In this document: one piece after another, positions 38,317 to 46,888 of the stretch
Layout: each line of letters opens with the position of its first letter
Numbering within the stretch: the stretch's first letter is position 1
Source: Maribacter sp. MJ134
GTDB taxonomy: Bacteria > Bacteroidota > Bacteroidia > Flavobacteriales > Flavobacteriaceae
Direction of reading: 5' to 3'
NCBI RefSeq assembly: GCF_003970695.1
Contig: NZ_CP034570.1
Location: 2,170,001-2,234,000, forward strand
DNA: 64,000 nt
Made by a program: the position numbers and the translations under genes
Notes under the pieces: generated by a model
What the model saw: only the letters and a program-made list of their open reading frames with translations
Database searches by the model: none
Told to the model about the DNA's origin: nothing

Positions 38317-39579
38317 CTATTCTTCTCGTAATGCGTCTATAGGTTTTATACTTACAGCTCTCTGCGCCGGAATTAGCCCTATCAAAGTACCCAGAACTAC
38401 CATAATCACCAATGCTCCCAGCACCAATGGAATCGGCACGGTAGGATTGGTATAGGGAAAATCTACACCTTGCGTAAAACTGTTTATAGCGCTTAGTACT
38501 AGAGCTCCCAGTATTATCCCTATGATTCCCGCAAGCATGGTCAAGAAAACGGATTCTAGTATAATTTGATTTCTAACCTCAGCAGGAGTGGCGCCTAGCG
38601 CCCTACGAACACCCAATTCTTTCGTTCGCTCCTTGACCGATATCAAAAGGATATTTCCAATACCTATAACGCCCGCTAAAATTGTAGCGATACCTACGAT
38701 TAGGGATAAAAAGGTCATTCCCTTGGAGAATCCCATAATCTTATTGAAAATCTCCCCTAGGTTAAACGATCCAAATGCTCTCTCATCCTCAGGGTCTACC
38801 CTGTGGATGCTCTTCAGGGTCGCTTTCACGTTTTCTTCCGCTTGTACCACATCGGCATCATCATAGGCAGCAATGGTTAACCATCCCACATTGTCCGCAG
38901 TATTGTACAACTTTCTATAGGTGGTAAATGGCACAAAAATATCACTGTCACTTTCAAAGCCGCCACCCGGTGTGAACTTATGAACCCCGACCACCTGAAA
39001 ATAGATGTCGTCAATCCTGATATATCCTCCAATAGGATTTTCACCTTTCTCGAACAGTTCTTTTTCGGTTCGTTCTCCGATTACACATACTTTTCTGGTC
39101 TGTTCTATATCTTCATCGTTGATAAACCTACCACCGTCATAAATTTTCTTGGTCGCTATTTTAGTAAATACGGGAAAATCCCCATACACCGCGTAATTAC
39201 CAGATTTCTGGCCGCGAACCACCAAACCTGGGGCATCTCCGAAAACACCTTTAGCATTTCTTGGAGCGATATAGTTTATTTCCGGGATACGATTTTTTAA
39301 AACCTCAACATCTCCCAATTTCAACTGCAGTTGTCTTCCCGTCTTAAAACCGTCGTAAGGAACACTTGTACTTTGTGCCCAAACGAACATACTGTTCATG
39401 GCCACACTTTCAAACTGTCTCTCAAAACCATTGTCCAGTCCCTTCGCGGCTCCTGACAAGCCTATATAAATAAATATTCCCCATAACACGCCAATTATCG
39501 TAATAATGGTCCGTGTTTTGTTCTTGCTAATAGAACCGAATATTTCCTGCCATGTATTTCTATCAAAAATAAATTTCAT
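38317..39579 (-). CDS. MacB/FtsX-like ABC permease, B type (copy 2)
   Basis: A 420-residue permease. One N-terminal helix (about 20-45, TIITIIGVLWGIFIYIGLSG) is followed by a large MacB-type periplasmic domain (about 50-280) and a C-terminal FtsX domain with three helices (about 295-412). It contains the coupling segment ISVKERTKELGVRRALGATPAEV and the terminal ALREE. There is no ATPase domain, so it depends on the separate ATPase. It resembles the B-type permease at 42745 (WGIFI, AAKGLDNGF against AAGKGLENGI). Its ATG comes one base after the stop of the A-type permease, so translation of the pair is coupled. MacB-type permeases act as mechanotransmitters driving export from the periplasm. 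Confidence 0.93.
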   Translation of the reverse strand: MKFIFDRNTWQEIFGSISKNKTRTIITIIGVLWGIFIYIGLSGAAKGLDNGFERQFESVAMNSMFVWAQSTSVPYDGFKTGRQLQLKLGDVEVLKNRIPEINYIAPRNAKGVFGDAPGLVVRGQKSGNYAVYGDFPVFTKIATKKIYDGGRFINDEDIEQTRKVCVIGERTEKELFEKGENPIGGYIRIDDIYFQVVGVHKFTPGGGFESDSDIFVPFTTYRKLYNTADNVGWLTIAAYDDADVVQAEENVKATLKSIHRVDPEDERAFGSFNLGEIFNKIMGFSKGMTFLSLIVGIATILAGVIGIGNILLISVKERTKELGVRRALGATPAEVRNQIILESVFLTMLAGIIGIILGALVLSAINSFTQGVDFPYTNPTVPIPLVLGALVIMVVLGTLIGLIPAQRAVSIKPIDALREE

Positions 39580-39580
39580 A

Positions 39581-40810
39581 TCATTCGTCTCTTAGTGCAA
39601 CAATAGGTTTTATTCTAGCGGCTCTTCTAGCGGGAATATATCCCGCAATAGCACCAAAAATGATTAGTGTTACCGTAGCAAAAATGGCTGTTCCTGTATT
39701 TATAAATGGATTGGTTATGAAATAATCCGCTAGTTTTTCTCCAAGGGAACTAAGAAGGGCTACTCCCAAGAGCATACCAACGAAACCGGAAATGGTAGTA
39801 ATAAAAACAGACTCCAATAGAATAGTACTGATAACGGATTTTGGCGTTGCCCCTAGGGCCTTACGAATACCCAGTTCCTTGGTACGCTCCTTTACCACGA
39901 AAACCATGATATTACTAATGCCAATAATCCCAGCTATAATGGTCCCAAAGGCTACTATAGATACAATTAACTGTAAAATACCCGCAAACTGTTGATTTTG
40001 TTTTAACTGGTCGGCAACATTCCTGATGAACAGTCCGTTTTGGTCCTCCGGGTTGATGAATTTTTTATTTCTAATAAACTTATCCAAGCTTCGTTGAAAA
40101 GCCATTGCGCCCGCGTAACCTATTTCTGGTTTAAAACCGATTACAATCTGGTTAACCTTATCGGTATTTTTTTCTATGAGTTGTCTCGTTGTGTAAGGGA
40201 TGTAAATTCTTCTTTCCTCATTATCTCCCGCATCATCCTGAAAAACCCCAATGACCTTAAAAGCACTTCCTGCAACATCAATATATTTACCAATGGACTC
40301 CTCTTGGGAGAACAAATCTTTTTCTACCAACCTACCAATAACCGCATACTTGGTTTTATTTGCAATATCTTCCCTGTTCAGATACCTGCCTTTCATCATA
40401 ATGGTCTTCTCGGCAAATTGATACGACTCACTTACTCCTCGAGTAGTATAATTGTTGGATTCATTTTTGTACTTTACGAGTCCTCCCCTATCCACTCTCG
40501 GAGAGATATACTCAATGAACATGGCAAAATTCTTTTCTAAATCCGCCAAATCAGAATTATCAAATTCTATTCTTCGGTTAGACTTATACCCTTTATAAGG
40601 AATGGATGTTCTCCCTGGAAAGATGAAAAATGTATTGGTAGCATCGTCCTTGAAAAACTCGTCGAACGTGTTGATCAGACCATTACCAAAACCGTACAAT
40701 ACTACAAATATCAAAATACCCAAAGCCACCGTAAAACCAGAAAGGAACGTCCTTAGCTTGTTTTTCTGAATGGTTTCAAATATTTCTTTCCAGTTATCCC
40801 TATTAAACAT
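39581..40810 (-). CDS. MacB/FtsX-like ABC permease, A type (copy 2)
   Basis: A 409-residue permease with the same plan as its neighbour: helix 1 (about 20-45, RTFLSGFTVALGILIFVVL), MacB-type periplasmic domain (about 50-275) and FtsX domain (about 285-405) with VFVVKERTKELGIRKALGATPKSV. The opening NWKEIFETIQKNKLRTFLSG aligns with the A-type permease at 44038 (DTIRKNKLRTFLTG). Its start overlaps the end of the ATPase gene by 8 nt, a sign of tight coupling. A and B copies probably form a heterodimer, unlike the MacB homodimer of Enterobacteria; this is inferred from the paired arrangement. Confidence 0.93.
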   Translation of the reverse strand: MFNRDNWKEIFETIQKNKLRTFLSGFTVALGILIFVVLYGFGNGLINTFDEFFKDDATNTFFIFPGRTSIPYKGYKSNRRIEFDNSDLADLEKNFAMFIEYISPRVDRGGLVKYKNESNNYTTRGVSESYQFAEKTIMMKGRYLNREDIANKTKYAVIGRLVEKDLFSQEESIGKYIDVAGSAFKVIGVFQDDAGDNEERRIYIPYTTRQLIEKNTDKVNQIVIGFKPEIGYAGAMAFQRSLDKFIRNKKFINPEDQNGLFIRNVADQLKQNQQFAGILQLIVSIVAFGTIIAGIIGISNIMVFVVKERTKELGIRKALGATPKSVISTILLESVFITTISGFVGMLLGVALLSSLGEKLADYFITNPFINTGTAIFATVTLIIFGAIAGYIPARRAARIKPIVALRDE

Positions 40811-41504
40811 ATTGCGATGCTCTTACTTGCTTAACTTTTTTATCCTCTACGATAACACCATCCTTTAAATGTACAATTCGCTTGCACATATCGGCGATAT
40901 CCGGCTCATGCGTTACTACCAAAATAGTGTTTCCATCATCATTGATTTTCTGAATCAAATCCATTACCTCATACGATGTCTTACTGTCCAAAGCACCCGT
41001 TGGCTCATCGGCAAGAAGCACTTTAGGTTCTGCGGCCATAGCTCTAGCGATGGCAACCCGCTGCTTTTGACCACCTGAAAGCTCACTAGGTAAATGAGTG
41101 GCCCATTGTTTTAGACCTACTTGTTCTAAATATTTCAGAGCCTTTTCTTGACGTTCTTTACGGCTAACACGTTGATAATATAAAGGTAAAGCAACGTTTT
41201 CCATTGCGCTCTTATAATTTATCAAATTGAAGGATTGAAAAATAAATCCCAAGAACTTATTACGGTACTGAGCGGCCTTGGTTTCATTTAAGTTCTTTAT
41301 GGGAACACCGTCCAAGGTATAGGAACCCTCATCTAGCTCGTCTAACATACCCAATATATTTAACAAGGTAGATTTCCCTGACCCCGAAGAACCCATTATA
41401 GCTACTAACTCGCCTTCTTCTACTTTAAAATTTATTCCTTTAAGAACATGGAGCGAATTACTCCCCATTTTATAGGATTTGTGAAGATCGTTTATTTCAA
41501 TCAT
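40803..41504 (-). CDS. MacB/LolD-type ABC ATPase
   Basis: A 233-residue ATPase, the only one in the operon. All motifs are present: Walker A GSSGSGKST (residues about 38-46), Q-loop FQSFNL, signature LSGGQKQRVAIARA, Walker B VLLADEPTGALD and the H-loop His in VVTHEPD. It falls in the LolD/MacB/FtsE group, where the ATPase drives conformational change in FtsX-type permeases. It sits between the two adaptor/permease sets and overlaps the downstream permease by 8 nt. It is expected to energise both permease pairs. Confidence 0.96.
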   Translation of the reverse strand: MIEINDLHKSYKMGSNSLHVLKGINFKVEEGELVAIMGSSGSGKSTLLNILGMLDELDEGSYTLDGVPIKNLNETKAAQYRNKFLGFIFQSFNLINYKSAMENVALPLYYQRVSRKERQEKALKYLEQVGLKQWATHLPSELSGGQKQRVAIARAMAAEPKVLLADEPTGALDSKTSYEVMDLIQKINDDGNTILVVTHEPDIADMCKRIVHLKDGVIVEDKKVKQVRASQYV

Positions 41505-41598
41505 GTTGGTTGTATTAATAGTTTTAAGGGCTTTAAAAAGACGCTCATCTGTAAGACCGCTAAACCCTCTAAATGTTACATTTTTTTTACTTTATTTT

Positions 41599-42711
41599 TT
41601 AGTTGTCCTCGCCTTCGTTTTCAATCTTGTTCCAGACCTTTATTTTGTCTTCCATTGTAATCCCGGATAATACCTCTACAAAAATGCCATCACTTACCCC
41701 CAAATCTATTTCCTTACGCTCAAACTCTTGCTCTCCTGTGGCAATTTCTACATAAGGTTTCTTGGTCTCATCATCAAATTGGACCAAGGCTTCTTTTACC
41801 GCCAACACACTATCCACCTTTGCCAAGATTATTGAGGCATTTGCACTTAGACCTGCTCGTATAAAGACAGAGTCCTGCTTTTTCATTGTTCCCTTAATTT
41901 CGAATTGGATTGCGCCGTTCTCTTCTTTGCCCTTGGGTGCAATATAATCCAAAACCGCATCGAAAACTTTATTTTCTATGGCACCCACTGTAATTTCAAG
42001 CGGTAGGTTTTCTTTAATCTTACCTACTTCGGATTCGTCCACTTTCCCCTCAAAAATCATTTTGTCGACATCTGCGATAGCAGCAATAGTAGTCCCTTCA
42101 TTAAAGTTGTTACTCTCTATAACTTGATTTCCAACTTCTACAGGTACTTCCAAGACCATACCACTTACCGTTGCCCGTATTTGCGTATTGGCGGCGTTGC
42201 CAAAACCTTTGGCCGTACCGGTCTTAATAATATCGTACCTTTTGTTTGCAGCACCATAGGATTGTTTGGCTTGGTCATAGGCCACCTGAGCCCTTTCCAA
42301 ATCTACCTGGGAAATTACCCCTTTTGCGAACAAGCTCTTTTGACGCTCTACATTCCTTAGTTGATCGTCCAATCCAATTTTCGCTTCGTCAATGGCATTT
42401 CTGGCGTCGTTCAAGGCATTAAGGTTTGGCACTACCTTAATACGGCATAGCAAATCGCCCGACTTCACGTAATCCCCGCCTTCAACAAAAACCTCTTCAA
42501 TAACTCCTGAGATATTAGGCTTTATCAATACTTCTTCTAAAGGCAAAATACTTCCGGTCGCTACGGTTTTCTTAACAATAGTTTTTTTAGAAGCCTGTTC
42601 GGTCTCATAAACAACGGGGTCTTCCGAATTTTTTTGATAGAGATAATACATAGCTCCTCCAAAAAGCACTACGATTAAAATTAAAATAATTCTTGTGATT
42701 GATTTTTTCAT
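41599..42711 (-). CDS. MacA-like periplasmic adaptor (copy 1)
   Basis: A 370-residue membrane-fusion protein with one N-terminal helix (about 6-25), lipoyl halves around ATGSILPLEEVLIKPNISG and ATVSGMVLEVPVEVGN, a coiled-coil hairpin between (about 95-150), and beta-barrel and membrane-proximal domains ending VSDGIFVEVLSGITMEDKIKVWNK. It is a paralogue of the adaptor at 37135 over its whole length, with a shorter acidic tail (ENEGEDN). It lies between permease set 1 and the ATPase gene, with 94 nt before the ATPase start, the longest gap in the operon. Confidence 0.93.
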   Translation of the reverse strand: MKKSITRIILILIVVLFGGAMYYLYQKNSEDPVVYETEQASKKTIVKKTVATGSILPLEEVLIKPNISGVIEEVFVEGGDYVKSGDLLCRIKVVPNLNALNDARNAIDEAKIGLDDQLRNVERQKSLFAKGVISQVDLERAQVAYDQAKQSYGAANKRYDIIKTGTAKGFGNAANTQIRATVSGMVLEVPVEVGNQVIESNNFNEGTTIAAIADVDKMIFEGKVDESEVGKIKENLPLEITVGAIENKVFDAVLDYIAPKGKEENGAIQFEIKGTMKKQDSVFIRAGLSANASIILAKVDSVLAVKEALVQFDDETKKPYVEIATGEQEFERKEIDLGVSDGIFVEVLSGITMEDKIKVWNKIENEGEDN

Positions 42712-42744
42712 TTTTTGATTGGTTTAATATAATTGATTCTGTCT

Positions 42745-44001
42745 TTATTCTGTTCTTAAGGCTTCAATGGGGCGCACGCGTATGGCACTATTTGCGGGGA
42801 TAAAACCTGCTAACAGACCAGATATGACCAGTATAATCAAGGCACTGATTACGACGCCTAGACTAACACTCGGATTAAGGAACATATCCACAGGACCGAG
42901 AGATTCTAGCAATGTGTTGATGCCATAGATTGAAAGTGCACCGAAGATAATACCCACCATACCTGAAATAATGGTTAGGAATATGGACTCCATCAAAATC
43001 TGTAGTCTAATAGACCAAGGGTCTTCACCCAAGGCCCTACGGATGCCTATTTCCTTGGTTCTTTCTTTAATAACGATAAGCATGATGTTACTAACACCGA
43101 TGATTCCGGAAAGCAAAACCAATATTCCTACGAAATATGCTACAAATTTTAACGCCCCGAAAAGGCTTTCCACTCGATTAAATTGTTGGTACAAATCAAA
43201 ATGACCAATTGCTCTTTCATCATCAGGGTGTACCTTTCTACTTTGTTTGACCGTACTGATGACCTTATTTTTCAAGTCGCTTATGGAGCTTCCATCTTTG
43301 GCTGTTATTGCCATCCAACCTACATTATCGGCGCGGTTAAAAGCTTGGGAAAAAGTTGTGAACGGCATGAATATTTCACGCTCACTATTTTGTCCGCCGC
43401 CATCACTAGTTTTTTCTTTATAGGTGCCCACCACCATAAAATTGACCCCATTAACCTTGAGGTAGGTACCTATAGGGTCCTCGTCTTCCTCATATAAGTC
43501 TTGCCGTATACCATCACCGATAACCACAACCTTACGTTTTGCCTTTATATCGTTATGATTAAAGAAACGACCCTTGGCCGCATATATCGGGTTTTGTTCG
43601 ATGATTTCCGGGTAATCTCCAAAAACGCGATATTGCCCACTTTCTAGACCGCGTATCACATTATCGCCTTCCGTTTGTCTCATACTGTTCCTAGGCGATA
43701 TAATGCGCAGTTCCGGTACACTCCTCCTCAACAGGTCTACATCGGGTAATTTAAAATTAAAGTTCCTTCCCTCTGGAAGTCCTTGATGGGCCATTGTCGT
43801 GGTCTGTGTCCACATGAACATGGTATTCGTTGCGACACCATTAAAGTCTTGTCGTATACCGTTTTCCAGACCTTTTCCCGCAGCTAAAAGAATGATTAAT
43901 ATGAATATTCCCCAACCCACACCGAATGCCGTGGCCACGGTACGCCACACATTTGTAGAAAGCACTTCTAAAATTTCCCTCCAACGGTCTTTATTGAACA
44001 T
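42745..44001 (-). CDS. MacB/FtsX-like ABC permease, B type (copy 1)
   Basis: A 418-residue permease: helix 1 (about 20-45, TVATAFGVGWGIFILIILLAAG), a MacB-type periplasmic domain (about 50-280) and a C-terminal FtsX domain (about 290-410) with VIKERTKEIGIRRALGEDPWSIRLQ. The Glu in ALGEDP replaces the more usual Ala in ALGA(T/K)P of the other three permeases. It pairs with the A-type permease 36 nt upstream and has its counterpart at 38317. Confidence 0.93.
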   Translation of the reverse strand: MFNKDRWREILEVLSTNVWRTVATAFGVGWGIFILIILLAAGKGLENGIRQDFNGVATNTMFMWTQTTTMAHQGLPEGRNFNFKLPDVDLLRRSVPELRIISPRNSMRQTEGDNVIRGLESGQYRVFGDYPEIIEQNPIYAAKGRFFNHNDIKAKRKVVVIGDGIRQDLYEEDEDPIGTYLKVNGVNFMVVGTYKEKTSDGGGQNSEREIFMPFTTFSQAFNRADNVGWMAITAKDGSSISDLKNKVISTVKQSRKVHPDDERAIGHFDLYQQFNRVESLFGALKFVAYFVGILVLLSGIIGVSNIMLIVIKERTKEIGIRRALGEDPWSIRLQILMESIFLTIISGMVGIIFGALSIYGINTLLESLGPVDMFLNPSVSLGVVISALIILVISGLLAGFIPANSAIRVRPIEALRTE

Positions 44002-44037
44002 TTTTTTTATTTTAACTCCGTAGTTGCTTTTTTAAAT

Positions 44038-45288
44038 CTATTCGTCTCTTAAAGCCTCGATAACATGCACTCGCACGGCTTTCCAGGCAGGAAAAAACCC
44101 TGCTAAGCTACCAGCAACGATCAATAATATTACCGTAGTAAGGGCAACGTTAAAATTTACCGAAGGATTTAGAACATAATCCACCTGTATGTGAGGACCC
44201 AAAAGTTCCAAGAGCCCCATGCTAAATATGAGTCCGGTAAATCCTGCTATGGCGGTCACGAAAATTGCTTCATGCATAATCATACCAATAATGGACCAAG
44301 GCTTGGCGCCAAGTGCTTTTCTAATACCGATTTCGCGTGTTCTTTCCTTTACGACGATAAGCATAATGTTACTGACACTAACCACTCCTGCTATAATGGT
44401 AAAGAAGCCTACGACCCAGAAAAATAGTTTAATACCACCGATTAAGGAATAGTAGCGTTTGGCCTCCTGAATAGGGTTCCAAATGCGGATGGCACGATCA
44501 TCTTCCGGTGCTACTTTATGATATTTTTTGAGGTATTTCAAGAGTGCTGCCGTGAACTCTCCGTTCTTAGCGACCGTGGCATCAAAAGATTCTAGCTCGG
44601 GCAGCATAAAATTCATATTGTTGATCCTATCACCTCCGTTGAATGCTATTTGTGCGGTAGTAATAGGAATAAAAATGCGCTCCTCCTCCCCTTCATTGTC
44701 ACCGTGTTCCCCAAAAACACCCACAATTCTAAAACCAGCTCCCGAAATTGTGATATACTCACCAACTGGTGATGCTACATCTGCAAAAACCTCTCTTTTT
44801 ATTTTATTACTGATGACGGCAACTTTAGCATTCTGCGCGACATCGGTCTCGTTGATATATCTTCCTTCTGAGAGGTATTCGTTTTCTATAGTTTGAAGAT
44901 CACCGTTCGTACCCTGAATGCGATATACCAGTAGGTCGTTGTTATAAACAACCTGAACGTCTCGTGGAAAATAGAGGAGTGAAGCTTTTTCATAATCGCC
45001 TTCAAAGGCATTTGTTGCCATATCAAAATTCTCGTTACGCAACTGAATTTGCCTGCCTGGGTTCAATCCTTGATATTCTACTGTAGTTCTCCTAGGCCAA
45101 ACCCATATACTAGTGGCCGCATCCTCCTTGAACTCTTCTGATATACCGTTTTGCATGCCTTGGCCAAAACCTAATAAAATAACGAGTATAAAGATACCTG
45201 AGGCTACAGATAATCCAGTGAGGAAGGTTCGCAATTTGTTTTTCCGAATAGTATCGAAAATTTCTTGCCATCTTTCAATGTCGAACAT
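44038..45288 (-). CDS. MacB/FtsX-like ABC permease, A type (copy 1)
   Basis: A 416-residue permease and the first gene of the export operon. Helix 1 spans about 20-45 (RTFLTGLSVASGIFILVILLG), the periplasmic domain about 50-285, and the FtsX domain about 295-410 with VVKERTREIGIRKALGAKPWSI. The promoter should lie in the 115-nt gap before the cox-linked gene upstream (45289-45403), but I find no TAnnTTTG there; a short partial palindrome around TAGCTA (45347-45352) is the only visible structure. The cargo of the system cannot be read from the sequence. Confidence 0.93.
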   Translation of the reverse strand: MFDIERWQEIFDTIRKNKLRTFLTGLSVASGIFILVILLGFGQGMQNGISEEFKEDAATSIWVWPRRTTVEYQGLNPGRQIQLRNENFDMATNAFEGDYEKASLLYFPRDVQVVYNNDLLVYRIQGTNGDLQTIENEYLSEGRYINETDVAQNAKVAVISNKIKREVFADVASPVGEYITISGAGFRIVGVFGEHGDNEGEEERIFIPITTAQIAFNGGDRINNMNFMLPELESFDATVAKNGEFTAALLKYLKKYHKVAPEDDRAIRIWNPIQEAKRYYSLIGGIKLFFWVVGFFTIIAGVVSVSNIMLIVVKERTREIGIRKALGAKPWSIIGMIMHEAIFVTAIAGFTGLIFSMGLLELLGPHIQVDYVLNPSVNFNVALTTVILLIVAGSLAGFFPAWKAVRVHVIEALRDE

Positions 45289-45403
45289 GTGATTGGTTTT
45301 GATTGATGAATGCGATTATTACGGTCGCACATAGATAAGACTAGCTATCTTACACAATGTTACAGATAAAGAATAAAAAAAGTGTTAAATCTTTAAAATT
45401 GTG

Positions 45404-45619
45404 TTAAGAACGCATCTTACGGTAGATAAAGTAGAAGAGACCTGCCACTAGGATGTAAGGGATAGCCATTAAATAAACAATGCCGTTATTGATACCTTTA
45501 GCAGCGTTTCCGGTTGACTCACTTTCAAGGACTGCCCTACACATAGCGCACTGTGCCTCCACTATTTCCGGCACTAAGGAGAGACAAACAACCAATAAGA
45601 AAATCAACTTCTTTTTCAT
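45404..45619 (-). CDS. small CxxC membrane protein at the end of the cox cluster
   Basis: A 71-residue protein from ATG 45619 (MKKKLIFLLVVCLSLV), 8 nt after the DUF420 stop. A signal-like helix (about 4-22) leads to QCAMCRAVLESES, placing a CxxC motif just outside the membrane, then one helix (about 46-66, YLMAIPYILVAGLFYFIY) and a short basic tail. The paired cysteines after a signal sequence suggest a thiol or metal site; the position after SCO and DUF420 suggests a role in oxidase assembly. No named family is recognised. Confidence 0.75.
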   Translation of the reverse strand: MKKKLIFLLVVCLSLVPEIVEAQCAMCRAVLESESTGNAAKGINNGIVYLMAIPYILVAGLFYFIYRKMRS

Positions 45620-45627
45620 GCTAAGGT

Positions 45628-46158
45628 CTAATGTGTGTAATAGGGTGAAATCATGAGATAAACAACAACGCCTGTCACGGCAACGTAGAGCCAAATAGGA
45701 AAAGTATATTTGGCCAAAGCTCTATGCCCTTCAAAATCTTTTAGATATGCTTTAGCATAGGTTCTAAGAACTAATGGGACTATTGCAATGGATAATATAA
45801 TATGAGTTATTAAAATAAAATAATAAACATATTTAAGGTAACCATCTCCACCATACGAGGTAGAATCGGACGTCATGTGATAAGCTATATACATGATTAA
45901 AAACAACAGCGACAGAGCTATGTTCAACGTCATTATATTTTGATGTAGTTTCTCTCTACCCTGCTTAATGGCCCAAACGGCTACCAACAGAAATACGGCT
46001 GTTAAACCGTTAATAGTAGCATAAATAGGCGGTAAAAATGATAGAGGTTCCACATTTGGAATTTTAACCGTAAAGAGTAAAGCCACCACTACCGGTATCA
46101 CAATGGATATGATTGTAATTATGGTATTAAATCTTTTTTCCTCCGAAACACTTTTCAT
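45628..46158 (-). CDS. DUF420 membrane protein
   Basis: A 176-residue protein with five or so helices. The DUF420 pattern is visible: LPPIYATINGLTAVFLLVAVWAIKQGREKLHQNIM (residues about 41-75), then YIAYHMTS, YYFILITHIILSI and FPIWLYVAVTGVVVYLM. Conserved histidines lie at HQN, YHM and THI, which could bind heme or copper. The family is regularly found near cytochrome oxidase genes; its function is not established. It starts 4 nt after the SCO stop, in one transcription unit with the small CxxC gene. Confidence 0.88.
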   Translation of the reverse strand: MKSVSEEKRFNTIITIISIVIPVVVALLFTVKIPNVEPLSFLPPIYATINGLTAVFLLVAVWAIKQGREKLHQNIMTLNIALSLLFLIMYIAYHMTSDSTSYGGDGYLKYVYYFILITHIILSIAIVPLVLRTYAKAYLKDFEGHRALAKYTFPIWLYVAVTGVVVYLMISPYYTH

Positions 46159-46162
46159 TATG

Positions 46163-46888
46163 CTATTCTTCTAATAATTTTAAAATATCCTCCCTTAAAA
46201 TACCAATTTCTTCCTTTTCTCCTTGGCTATTCTCGCCCATCTCCTCAGAAATAGCCCCGCGATAATACACTATGGGATTCCCAAACTTATCCAGTCTAGA
46301 ACGCAAATAACCTTGCCTATCCACCAGTGCAAAAAGTCCAGAATGCTCAAATCCCCCTGGGGCATCAGGCATTTCAGCTGCAAAAATATTAAAGCCGCTA
46401 TTGGCCAAATCATAAATCGCATCCTTATCGCCTGTCATTAAATTCCAATCTTTGTCCTTTATACCGTACTTCGATGCATAGGCCCTTAACACCTGCGGGG
46501 TATCATACTGCGGGGTAATCGTAAAGGAAGCAACACCAAAGTCTTCCCTGTCTTTAAAGTGGTTTTGCAGCGCCACCAAGTTTTTTGTCATTATAGGACA
46601 AATGCTAGGGCAAGAAGTGAAAAAAAACTCCACTACATATACTTTACCGATATAATCCCTATTGGAAACAAGAACACTATCCTGGTTTAAAAATTGAAAT
46701 GGAGGGACTTTGCGCTTTTTCTTATTTTGTAGAATATAACTAAGTCCTTTCTTTTGCATAGGACTATTCATCCTATCGTTCTCGACAACAGTGCCTGATT
46801 TTAGGCGGTCGACTATTCGAGGAACTACGATAATTCCAAAAATTAGTACTATTAAAGAGACCCAGACATAGGTATATTTCTTATTCAC
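46163..46888 (-). CDS. SCO1/SenC-family copper chaperone
   Basis: A 241-residue thioredoxin-fold protein anchored by an N-terminal helix (about 6-24). The copper-binding CxxxC is in FFTSCPSICPIMTKN (residues about 92-106), and the distal His ligand in GFEHSGLFALVD. SCO proteins deliver copper to the CuA site of cytochrome oxidase. The start is GTG at 46888, whose G is also the last base of the TAG stop of the preceding gene (TAGTG), so translation is coupled. The long lead before the domain is normal for Bacteroidota. Confidence 0.93.
   Translation of the reverse strand: MNKKYTYVWVSLIVLIFGIIVVPRIVDRLKSGTVVENDRMNSPMQKKGLSYILQNKKKRKVPPFQFLNQDSVLVSNRDYIGKVYVVEFFFTSCPSICPIMTKNLVALQNHFKDREDFGVASFTITPQYDTPQVLRAYASKYGIKDKDWNLMTGDKDAIYDLANSGFNIFAAEMPDAPGGFEHSGLFALVDRQGYLRSRLDKFGNPIVYYRGAISEEMGENSQGEKEEIGILREDILKLLEE

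Noticed and set aside
40040-40540. Plus-strand open frame of 166 codons
   Set aside because: It is antisense to an ABC permease with a conserved domain; no start context or family match.
45383-45407. Direct repeat GTGTTAA spaced by about 20 nt before the export operon
   Set aside because: One copy includes the stop codon of the small CxxC gene and the region is AT-rich; two short copies are not enough for an operator claim.
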